A DNA stretch of 33,240 bases from Nitrososphaeria archaeon (GTDB lineage: Archaea > Thermoproteota > Nitrososphaeria > Nitrososphaerales > Nitrosopumilaceae): assembly GCA_010028495.1 (NCBI GenBank), contig RHCX01000008.1, positions 1 to 33,240 of the forward strand, in the 5' to 3' direction. This document shows positions 15,454 to 22,136 of the stretch, piece by piece. Made by a program: the position numbers and the translations under genes. The notes below the pieces were generated by a model that ran no database searches, was not told the DNA's origin, and saw only the letters and a program-made list of their open reading frames with translations. The number at the start of each line of letters is the position of its first letter. Positions within the stretch are counted from its first letter, which is position 1.

Positions 15454-16433
15454 TATTGGTTTGTTACTTTGAGAACAGAGCGTTCCGATAAATCCACTAT
15501 GTTCATGTAGGTTTCAAGGTGTGAGCTCACATCAGGAATAAAAATCTCATCCTGTGAGTCAATGGAATCGCTCAGAATCACACCTTCAGTGTCCAGTGTT
15601 TTTCTAGTCTTTTTGTCAATTGAAAAGATCCTCTGGTGTGTAAGACCATCATAAAAGCTGAGATTTTTACATTCTCGTTGCCCTAGTTTTTTGTCAACTT
15701 GTGTAGGATTCAACATAGGTATTTTATTATCCGATGCCATAGCAAATGCCCATTCCTGTCCAAACAAAGGAGTGTATGCCACGTATGGGACTACAAATTT
15801 GAAGACAGAGCCAAGTGTTTTGACTATTGATGCAAAGCGTGTAGAATACCTATAATCGGCGGAATTTGCAGCAGTTGCAAATATCCCATCTGAAGTCATT
15901 TTACCTTTGGCAAGATCAAAGAATTCTTTTCGGTATAGAGGAGCTGCGATATCATCATGATGAGGCATCGTAGTATCCAAAAACACACAGTCATATCCAC
16001 CATCGGCCTGAGTGAGGAATCTTCTTGCATCGTCATGGTATAAACTAGTTCGCGGATCTGAAAACGATTCTGCGGCATAATTGTAAAGGTTTTTGCAAAT
16101 ATCCACCACCTCTTTGTCGATATCAACAATGTCAACTTGATCAACGGTCTTGTGGCGCAACACTTCGCGCAGTGTTAATCCCGTGCCGCCACCACCAATG
16201 AAGATCTTTTTTGGTTTAGAATGGCCAATCATGGATGGATGTACCAAACTTTCATTGAAGACGTGCTCTTCGGCTTCGGACGACTGCGGATCTCCATCCA
16301 AAAACAAAACATTGCCAAAATCCCTAGTCTTCATTATTTCCAATAGTTGGTATTTGGTCTTTTTTGAGAAAATGCACTCATCAATCTTGTGAAATATCTT
16401 TTCTCCCTCACCAACATCGACGTATTTCCACAT
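15438..16433 (-). CDS. speE: Spermidine synthase-like aminopropyltransferase
   Basis: A 331-residue protein of the polyamine synthase fold. The N-terminal beta domain ends in YQLLEIMKTRDFGNVLFLDGDPQSSEAEEHVFNESLVHP, matching the Y-Q, LDG..Q and DE..YHE elements of the family. Then comes the Rossmann AdoMet-type motif GGGGTGLTLREVLRH, DIDKEVV and the active-site strand LDTTMPHHDD. The family transfers the aminopropyl group of decarboxylated AdoMet to an amine. The first catalytic Asp is present, but the second Asp of the usual D-[ST]-x-D-P is Met, and a ~50-residue C-terminal tail is added. The amine substrate or even the reaction could therefore differ. A TATA box (CTTTAATAG, minus) lies about 27 nt upstream of the ATG, and an operator copy overlaps the start codon. 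Confidence 0.85.
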   Translation of the reverse strand: MWKYVDVGEGEKIFHKIDECIFSKKTKYQLLEIMKTRDFGNVLFLDGDPQSSEAEEHVFNESLVHPSMIGHSKPKKIFIGGGGTGLTLREVLRHKTVDQVDIVDIDKEVVDICKNLYNYAAESFSDPRTSLYHDDARRFLTQADGGYDCVFLDTTMPHHDDIAAPLYRKEFFDLAKGKMTSDGIFATAANSADYRYSTRFASIVKTLGSVFKFVVPYVAYTPLFGQEWAFAMASDNKIPMLNPTQVDKKLGQRECKNLSFYDGLTHQRIFSIDKKTRKTLDTEGVILSDSIDSQDEIFIPDVSSHLETYMNIVDLSERSVLKVTNQYHRTF

Positions 16434-16442
16434 TTGAAAATG
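16423..16442. promoter_or_regulatory. Palindromic operator copy 5
   Basis: TATTTCCA-CATT-TGAAAATG; the arms match at 6 of 8 positions. It overlaps the predicted transcription start and the first codons of the speE-like gene, the position expected of a repressor site, as the TATA box lies at 16457-16465. Confidence 0.5.
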
Positions 16443-16539
16443 AGGGGTATGTCTGACTATTAAAGATCGCGCTAGTTTGCGTACTCATCATGAAGCATAT
16501 TAGAAAACAAGTAATGTGATAAACTGCTACTTTACGCAC

Positions 16540-17337
16540 TTAGGGGGTGTTCATTTGATGTGAGTTTTTCTCTTTTTTGAACAATACCAGATTGCTATAC
16601 ACACCGAATGACAAAAACACATAGTTCAGATGGAACAGCATCTCAACTGGGCTGCCAGTATAGTACGAGTCGTCAAGCTGACCTATTAGAAATATCGTGT
16701 CTGCTGCAAAAAGGCAGATTATACCAATGCAGACCAAAGTCCACATCAGGTTTACTTGCCCCTTGAAGAACAAAACCACACCAATTAGTGCCGGAATTAT
16801 GACCAACGAATCAAATGCCGGATAGACTGCCCCAAGAACCGTTGCCAGTGTTCCCTGGTCACTTGGGTTGCCAAGAGCAAAGTAAAGACTCGGCATCAGC
16901 ACACCTATTGATATAGTACATGAAATTGCTATTGCTTTTTTTGTTATGGCGGCCCGAACAGGCTGCAAATATGCAATAAAAAACATAAGCAAAAACGGAT
17001 AGCCCATCACATAAAATATATCGGCAATAGACGGATACGGGTCTTCATGCAGCACGAGTTCCTCATTAATCCAAAGCATTTCTGCAATAAACCAAGATAT
17101 CGCATAGCCGGCAAATGAAACCCAGGCAAGGCCGTGCGTTCCGCCAAGACCGAACCTAAATGCCAACAAAATCGATAAAACCAAAAACAAGCCGGCAAGC
17201 GGAATGTATGATAAATTCCCAGTTAGTATAGCCAAGTCTTTTGAAATGGTGTTTGTGATTAGATTGATGGCTATTATTCCAATTACGGTTGCGATGAGAT
17301 ATTTTTTTGTCAGTACAGAGTCAAGTGTGGTTTGCAT
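16540..17337 (-). CDS. 8-TM sensor-like membrane protein (paralogue B)
   Basis: A 265-residue protein with about eight membrane helices and almost no soluble part. It shares with the 275-aa protein at 14626 the ordered motifs WFIAEMLWINEE, DPYPSIADIFYVMGYPF, ITKKAIA and LMWTLVCIGIICLFAADTIF. The acidic residues in the WFIAE and D-P-Y-P-S loops are kept in both and could bind a ligand. No kinase or cyclase domain is attached. Its ATG directly abuts the TAA of the 94-aa gene upstream (no bases between), so the two are co-translated. The C-terminus is a short charged tail. Confidence 0.8.
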   Translation of the reverse strand: MQTTLDSVLTKKYLIATVIGIIAINLITNTISKDLAILTGNLSYIPLAGLFLVLSILLAFRFGLGGTHGLAWVSFAGYAISWFIAEMLWINEELVLHEDPYPSIADIFYVMGYPFLLMFFIAYLQPVRAAITKKAIAISCTISIGVLMPSLYFALGNPSDQGTLATVLGAVYPAFDSLVIIPALIGVVLFFKGQVNLMWTLVCIGIICLFAADTIFLIGQLDDSYYTGSPVEMLFHLNYVFLSFGVYSNLVLFKKEKNSHQMNTP

Positions 17338-17622
17338 TTAGCGTAATGCCAGAACAAACTGCTGCACTGGGCCTTGTGATGAGAACTCTTGTAGATCTGA
17401 TTTGATAGCGCCAACTATTGCCAGATGAGCATTACCAAAGAGATCCGCAAGTACGCGGTTAAGATATTCCGGGTTTTCATAGCAATCAGGAATAAAGCAG
17501 TTGTAGTCATCTTTTAGTACCTTGGCCACCTTTTGATACACCGGCTCGCCCATATTGAGTAGTGCCTTTTCGATTGCAAAGGCAACTAGTGCCTTTTTTA
17601 TCTGTGCGTCGGTAGCATCCAT
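17338..17622 (-). CDS. Small cytoplasmic protein, NitrOD5-like
   Basis: A 94-residue helical protein. IEKALLNMGEPVYQKVAKVLKDDYNCFIPDCYENPEYLNRVLADLFG recalls a thaumarchaeal-specific output-like domain described for this phylum (NitrOD5). That naming is from memory and unverified. Two cysteines (NCFIPDC) are close together and could bind metal. It is the first gene of a two-gene unit with the 8-TM paralogue B and is divergent from the histidine kinase at 17750, which suggests a signalling role. No enzyme motif is seen. Confidence 0.65.
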   Translation of the reverse strand: MDATDAQIKKALVAFAIEKALLNMGEPVYQKVAKVLKDDYNCFIPDCYENPEYLNRVLADLFGNAHLAIVGAIKSDLQEFSSQGPVQQFVLALR

Positions 17623-17749
17623 AAATATAATCCAAAATTCAAATATAAAAATACAACCAAGGATTCTATCGTATTATTATATAATTTGTGCACGGATCGT
17701 TTACAAAAAACAGACTAAATCAAATATTCAGAGCCCAGACTAATAGGGT

Positions 17750-18598
17750 ATGCATTCCAAGGACATCGATAGGATACTAAAGATTGCTCAGGAGGACGCC
17801 GAGCGAATTCTAAGACATGCAAAAGAAGATGCCGAAAGACTGCTTAAACATGCACAAGAGGATGCAGAGCGTGTCCTAAGACATGCAAAAGAAGATGCCG
17901 AAAGACTAGAGCCAAAAGAAGTCCCCGCTCAGACACCGAATGTGGTCAAGCGAGACAAAATGTACACCATAGGCGAAATGTCATCAAGGCTGGCCCATGA
18001 TCTGCAAAACCCATTAACAATAATTAGAAACACGATGGAAATTCTCAAGCTCAAAAATCAGGATGTCGATAAAAAAACCAAGGAAAACTATGACAGAATA
18101 GAGCGAGCTGCCTCAAAAATGTCGCAGCAAATCCGAGACGTTCTCAATTTTGTCAGGACCAGCGAGCCAATAATGGAAAAGACATCTATTTTGGAAATTC
18201 TAAAAAACACAATTTCCGGCCTGGACATTCCATCTGATGCCAAAATAATTCTTCCAGAGCAAGACACCGAAGTATATGGGGATGTAAAACAGCTCGAAGT
18301 TGTATTTTCCAATTTGATACTCAATGCAATTCAAGCTAGTGAAAATGGTGGCAAAGTCATGATACAAACAACAGAAACAGACGGCAACACCATAATCGAT
18401 GTCGTCGATAACGGCAAAGGAATAGAAAAGCAAAACCTGCCAAAAATATTTGAGCCGTTATTTACCACAAAGCAGCAAGGAACCGGACTAGGTCTGCCAA
18501 GCTGCAAATCCATACTAGAAAGCCATGGCGGTACAATTGAATGTGCAAGCATTCCAAGCAAAGGAACGGTCTTTACAATACGCCTCCCACGATACTAA
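17750..18598 (+). CDS. Soluble histidine kinase with hendecad-repeat N-terminus
   Basis: A 282-residue sensor kinase without membrane helices or PAS domain. Residues 10-53 are four 11-residue repeats of pattern L-[KR]-x-A-[KQ]-E-D-A-E-R-[ILV], predicting a right-handed or straight coiled coil. A short Pro-rich linker follows, then the DHp helix with H83 (SRLAHDLQNPL). The ATPase domain has an N box (NLILNAIQAS, N192), VDNGKGIE and TTKQQGTGLGL. It phosphorylates itself and then a receiver protein. The input is unknown; the coiled coil probably mediates oligomerisation or contact with a membrane partner such as the divergent 8-TM protein. purN starts 33 bases downstream. Confidence 0.93.
   Translation: MHSKDIDRILKIAQEDAERILRHAKEDAERLLKHAQEDAERVLRHAKEDAERLEPKEVPAQTPNVVKRDKMYTIGEMSSRLAHDLQNPLTIIRNTMEILKLKNQDVDKKTKENYDRIERAASKMSQQIRDVLNFVRTSEPIMEKTSILEILKNTISGLDIPSDAKIILPEQDTEVYGDVKQLEVVFSNLILNAIQASENGGKVMIQTTETDGNTIIDVVDNGKGIEKQNLPKIFEPLFTTKQQGTGLGLPSCKSILESHGGTIECASIPSKGTVFTIRLPRY
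17777..17908 (+). repeat. Four tandem 33-bp repeats coding for an 11-residue coiled-coil unit
   Basis: Four in-frame 33-bp units. Units 2 and 4 are identical at 32 of 33 bases (CTAAGACATGCAAAAGAAGA...), while units 1 and 3 are closer to each other in protein (Q in place of K). The pattern A-B-A'-B fits duplication of a 66-bp double unit followed by drift. It is coding, not CRISPR: there are no spacers. Confidence 0.9.
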
Positions 18599-18631
18599 AA
18601 GCCTAAAATCACTGGGCTGCACAGTCAAATT

Positions 18632-19249
18632 GTGAATCTTGGAATTTTGATCTCCGGTCGCGGAAGCAACATGGAGTCCATTCTAAAAGCGATAAAAAAA
18701 CAGAAAATCCCAATTGCTCCAAAAATAGTAATTTCTAACAATCCAGACGCGAAGGGGCTCAAAATAGCCCAAAAGCTAGGAGTTGCGACCAAGGTAATTC
18801 AGAGCAAGGGTTTTACCGGCACCAGGTGGGAATATGATCAAAAAATAATCCAAGTATTAGAAGAAAATGGTGTTACCCCAAAAAACGGCCTAGTCTGCCT
18901 TGCAGGCTTTATGAGAATAATCAGTTCCGAGTTTAGCGCCAAGTACAAAAACAGAATAATCAACATCCATCCGGCATTGTTGCCGGCATTTCCAGGACTG
19001 CACGCCCAAAAGCAAGCGTTGGATCATGGAGTGAAATATTCTGGTTGCACCGTCCACTATGTAGATTCTGGAGTCGATACAGGCCCCATTATTTTACAAG
19101 AAATAGTACCAGTCAAGGACGGCGATACAGAGGAGACCCTATCCAAAAGAATTCTTGCCAAAGAACACATTGCCTATGTCAAGGCAGTCAAGCTGATTGC
19201 CCAAGGCAAAGTCAAGATTGCAGGCAGAACTACGAGTCGGGCCCGCTAA
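18632..19249 (+). CDS. purN: Phosphoribosylglycinamide formyltransferase (PurN)
   Basis: A 205-residue GAR transformylase: 10-formyl-THF + GAR gives formyl-GAR + THF, the third step of purine synthesis. The GAR-binding motif SGRGSNMESI is at the N-terminus. Active-site residues are seen in IINIHPALLPAFPG (Asn and His) and YVDSGVDTGPII (Asp). The length is normal. The start is GTG (18632), since the next ATG would cut off the glycine loop. It supplies the same pathway as purD and uses the cofactor made by folD, both further along in the window. Its 3' end overlaps the convergent cupin gene by 20 bases. Confidence 0.96.
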   Translation: MNLGILISGRGSNMESILKAIKKQKIPIAPKIVISNNPDAKGLKIAQKLGVATKVIQSKGFTGTRWEYDQKIIQVLEENGVTPKNGLVCLAGFMRIISSEFSAKYKNRIINIHPALLPAFPGLHAQKQALDHGVKYSGCTVHYVDSGVDTGPIILQEIVPVKDGDTEETLSKRILAKEHIAYVKAVKLIAQGKVKIAGRTTSRAR

Positions 19250-19550
19250 AAAAGTACAAGACTATAAGCTGTTTTTTGTTCCCATGGAATTTGTGAGGAA
19301 CGCCCTTTTGCACGTAATATGCCAGCCCATCAGATATTGAATAGTCCTTGTTGTTTATTTGTAAAAACCCATCACCTTTGATTACATAATACAGCTCATC
19401 CGCATTATGTGGTGTTTGCGTATCCTCTTCGCCAGGCTCTAAAACCAAGACTCCCGCTGCGATATTATCTCGGTTGATAAATGTGTGAAAATATTCGTCC
19501 GAGTTTTTTATCTCTTCAATGTATTTTTTTACGTCAAATTCTATTTTCAT
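19230..19550 (-). CDS. Single-domain cupin protein
   Basis: A 106-residue cupin. Motif 1 is seen as TPHNADELYYVIKGDGFLQI and motif 2 as YYVQKGVPHKFHG, giving His/Glu/His ligands for a metal. Such small cupins act as isomerases, dioxygenases or sensors; no specific reaction can be assigned. Its start codon overlaps the stop of the 311-aa gene upstream (ATGA, 4 bases), so it is part of that operon. Confidence 0.85.
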   Translation of the reverse strand: MKIEFDVKKYIEEIKNSDEYFHTFINRDNIAAGVLVLEPGEEDTQTPHNADELYYVIKGDGFLQINNKDYSISDGLAYYVQKGVPHKFHGNKKQLIVLYFFSGPDS

Positions 19551-20482
19551 TTTTTCCTCTTGACCTTTTTCTTTTTCTGGAGCCTTTTGATCATTAACGA
19601 AAACAACGCACCTGCCGGAATTCCAATTATTGTTCCCATGCTGACATATGGTGCCAAAAAGAAATCCCCCAACCAGACCCCACCATCGGTTGTAAACTCC
19701 ATGAATGTCCTTGGTCTGAGCAATACCGGGACGGTTTTTGATGTGGTTTTTTGCTCCCCTGAATCATCAGTATACGACACTTGGACCTCAAATGGGAGCT
19801 TGTGCTCAAGGGTCACATTAGTCGGGGCGGTGATTACTTGGGTCTTGATCAAAACAGGCGTGTTTTTCTCTATTATGGAATAAGTGTAATAGGTCTGGCC
19901 CCGAATTGTAACGTCTGATGGCGGGATAATCTGTACTGCAACATCACGTAATACGATATCATCAGATACCAGTTCGATATCAAATGGAAACTCGGCGTTT
20001 TCAAAGATGCTAGTTGGTGTTGTCGTTTTTAGCTGGATCTCCGGCTCGCCTTTTATTACAACTGGAATTGCAATGTTTTTTTGTAGTTTTGGCTGCGGGG
20101 TTTCATTGTTGCTCAAAAGAACATGTGAGTAAATGGCATTAAGATAATGGTTGCCGATTTCCGCATTTTTTTCGGTACTAAACTCTAATGTCCCACCAAA
20201 TGAGCCACCCTTGGACAGGCGCTGTGCGTGCATGGTCTGGTTTTTTGCCACAATATCCTGATTTTGTGATTCCACAAAGAATGTCACATCCTGCTTGTCC
20301 TCCCAGCCGTTGTTTTGCACAAATATCGATACTGCAAAGTCGTGCCCGGCAATGACTGAATCCGGATATTCCACGATTAGGTCCATCGCACCATCCATTG
20401 TTTGTTTTATTGTAGCCGCATCAGCAGAAGATATTCCAGATATGACTAGAATTCCAAATAGAACCAGAACATATTGAATCAA
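19547..20482 (-). CDS. Secreted, C-terminally anchored protein with Ig-like/CARDB-type domains
   Basis: A 311-residue protein with a signal peptide (IQYVLVLFGILVISGISSADA), two beta-rich regions with features of adhesion or NEW3/CARDB-like domains (ISIFVQNNGWEDKQDVTFFVE; PFDIELVSDDIVLRDVAVQIIPP), one membrane helix near the C-terminus (about 275-298, FFLAPYVSMGTIIGIPAGALFSLMI) and a very basic tail (KRLQKKKKVKRKK) that would stay in the cytoplasm. It is therefore an extracellular protein held in the membrane. The start is TTG, directly after the TAA of the 48-aa gene. The role is unknown; domain names are by general pattern only. Confidence 0.78.
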   Translation of the reverse strand: MIQYVLVLFGILVISGISSADAATIKQTMDGAMDLIVEYPDSVIAGHDFAVSIFVQNNGWEDKQDVTFFVESQNQDIVAKNQTMHAQRLSKGGSFGGTLEFSTEKNAEIGNHYLNAIYSHVLLSNNETPQPKLQKNIAIPVVIKGEPEIQLKTTTPTSIFENAEFPFDIELVSDDIVLRDVAVQIIPPSDVTIRGQTYYTYSIIEKNTPVLIKTQVITAPTNVTLEHKLPFEVQVSYTDDSGEQKTTSKTVPVLLRPRTFMEFTTDGGVWLGDFFLAPYVSMGTIIGIPAGALFSLMIKRLQKKKKVKRKK

Positions 20483-20629
20483 TTATTTCAGGTCAGCCTG
20501 GCCGTGCTTTTGCTTTAGTTGTTTTTGTCTGTCTGCAAATTCCGAAACCTTGTCGTGTTCTTTTTCCAGCTCCTCAAAGAACTTGTTTGAAAATCCGTTT
20601 TTATCAATAGGCAGAATATCCTTTTTCAT
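20483..20629 (-). CDS. 48-residue charged protein of unknown function
   Basis: A short ORF missing from the ORF track, with ATG at 20629 and TAA at 20483. The sequence runs from MKKDILPIDKNGFSNKFF into a strongly charged helix (EELEKEHDKVSEFADRQKQLKQKH) that could form a coiled coil. It lies 30 bases after the HtrA-like gene and its stop codon directly abuts the TTG of the 311-aa gene, which makes it a likely member of an operon htrA - 48 aa - 311 aa - cupin. No family was recognised. Confidence 0.55.
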   Translation of the reverse strand: MKKDILPIDKNGFSNKFFEELEKEHDKVSEFADRQKQLKQKHGQADLK

Positions 20630-20659
20630 ATTACAAAAAGGTACGGTGCGGAATTTAAA

Positions 20660-21874
20660 TTATTTTGATGGTCTTGCGCCAAGCTCGGCAGAGACATCTA
20701 TAGTCTTGCCGTCACGGTTTATCTTTAGAGTTACGTGATCACCTACTGACTTGTTTTGCGCCAAGTACAATATCAGATCATCAATGTCGCGAATCTCTTT
20801 GCCGTCCAATTGTATTATAACGTCTGCTCCGCGCAATTCCTTATCTGCATTGTATACTGCCTCTTTGATTCCCGCCTTTTGTGCAGGACCGTCTTTTACC
20901 ACTGTAGTCACGATAACTCCGTGATAGTTCTTTGGCAGTCCAAGCTGCTTTGAAATGTCGGGTGTTAGGCTAGTTCCAGAAACTCCAAGCCATGGATTGT
21001 CATAGTGTCCTTTTTCTATCAAATCAGGTACCACTCTTTTGATTGTATTAGACGGCACTGCAAAGCCTATTCCTGAGAATTCTCCAGTTGTGGACTGGAT
21101 TGCTGTGTTTATTCCAATTACTTGGCCGTTAAGATTCAACATTGGCCCGCCAGAATTACCTGGGTTGATTGCAGTGTCGGTCTGAATTACGCCTGAAATT
21201 GAAAATCCTGCCTCTCTGTTTGGCAGTAAACGCCCTACCTGGCTGATTATTCCGGTAGTCATGGTGTCTGATAATCCAAATGGATTTCCAATTGCGACTA
21301 TTTGCTGGCCTACTTCCAGATCATCAGAATTTGCAAGTGGGAGAGGAGTAAGGGTTTCATCGGTAAAATCATCAGTTATTTGCAATACCGCAATATCATT
21401 GAACGGGTCGGTTCCGACCACCTTGGCAGAATAAATATTGCCATCAACAAATCTCACGTCTACTATTTGGGCGCCTTCAACTACATGATTGTTTGTGACG
21501 ATTCTGCCATTGGAATCATAGACAAAACCCGAGCCCAATCGTGATGATTCACTTTCCATCGGAGAGCCATTGATTATGATGTTGTTATTTACTGTAGAGA
21601 CCTTGCTTGTTATTTGTACTACAGAATTTTCAACGTTTTTGAACAGTATGGTTAATGGGCTTTTCTGATTTGGATTGTCCGAGATTGCGGCATACTGCAG
21701 CTTTGGCTGCGGTGTGGGAGTAAGCTCGTCAGCAAGTTTAGTTTGGGGTGTATCGGTTGTTTTTGTCTGCGTTGTTATTTTGTTTGTAAATCCAAAGTTT
21801 GTTGCAAATCCAGCAGCTGCCACCAACACAAGGGCTGCAATAATTCCAACCAAAACTTTTTCGCGAGAATTCAT
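20660..21874 (-). CDS. HtrA/DegP-type serine protease, membrane-anchored
   Basis: A 404-residue protein: N-terminal membrane helix (about 8-28), a Thr/Pro-rich linker, a trypsin-like protease domain with catalytic triad H130 (VTNNHVV), D160 (FNDIAVL) and S241 (GNSGGP), and one C-terminal PDZ domain (about 295-400, with GVSGTSL, KAGIKEA and GADVIIQLDG). It would act outside the cytoplasmic membrane to degrade or refold damaged proteins. All catalytic residues are kept. A TATA box (GGTTATAGG, minus, about 21911-21919) lies 43 nt upstream of the ATG, giving a short leader. It is the first gene of a minus-strand cluster that ends with the cupin. Confidence 0.94.
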   Translation of the reverse strand: MNSREKVLVGIIAALVLVAAAGFATNFGFTNKITTQTKTTDTPQTKLADELTPTPQPKLQYAAISDNPNQKSPLTILFKNVENSVVQITSKVSTVNNNIIINGSPMESESSRLGSGFVYDSNGRIVTNNHVVEGAQIVDVRFVDGNIYSAKVVGTDPFNDIAVLQITDDFTDETLTPLPLANSDDLEVGQQIVAIGNPFGLSDTMTTGIISQVGRLLPNREAGFSISGVIQTDTAINPGNSGGPMLNLNGQVIGINTAIQSTTGEFSGIGFAVPSNTIKRVVPDLIEKGHYDNPWLGVSGTSLTPDISKQLGLPKNYHGVIVTTVVKDGPAQKAGIKEAVYNADKELRGADVIIQLDGKEIRDIDDLILYLAQNKSVGDHVTLKINRDGKTIDVSAELGARPSK

Positions 21875-22007
21875 CGTATCACTGTTTGATCTGATTTTTG
21901 AGCGATATTGCCTATAACCATTACGCAGGATTTGTCAATATCACAAATCATGATTTTGTAGTTTGCAATCATTGCTAATAATTCTGGATTAACATTGTTA
22001 ATCTTTG

Positions 22008-22018
22008 CATAAATATTT
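22008..22018 (+). promoter_or_regulatory. TATA box for the candidate small RNA
   Basis: GCATAAATATT on the plus strand. A start point about 26 nt further on falls at about 22036, exactly where the left arm of the 12-bp inverted repeat begins. No ORF starts there. Confidence 0.4.
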
Positions 22019-22035
22019 GAGAACACATTAGACCT

Positions 22036-22099
22036 TGACGAGAACGAAGCCGTAATTCCGATAACCCTGTACCTTCAATTCAATCGTTCTCGTCATTTT
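22036..22099 (+). ncRNA. Candidate small hairpin RNA upstream of folD
   Basis: A perfect 12-bp inverted repeat, TGACGAGAACGA (22036-22047) and TCGTTCTCGTCA (22084-22095), encloses a 36-nt loop that shows no ORF. A TATA box is at the right distance upstream, and TTTTATT follows directly, as in archaeal T-rich termination. The folD TATA box (TTAAATTA, 22110-22117) is separate and downstream, so the hairpin is not part of the predicted folD mRNA. No C/D box (RTGATGA/CTGA) or tRNA features were found. Alternatives are a bipartite protein-binding site or a terminator. Confidence 0.4.
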
Positions 22100-22109
22100 A
22101 TTGATTAAA

Positions 22110-22117
22110 TTAAATTA
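22110..22117 (+). promoter_or_regulatory. folD TATA box
   Basis: TTAAATTA lies 27 nt before the TTG start of folD, the spacing of a leaderless promoter. This supports the TTG at 22137 as start. Confidence 0.45.
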
Positions 22118-22136
22118 GAATCGGCCCAATAGCATT

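Noticed and set aside
17777-17908. Tandem repeats as a CRISPR-like array
   Set aside because: Units are directly adjacent, in frame and code for a regular coiled coil in a complete kinase gene; there are no spacers.
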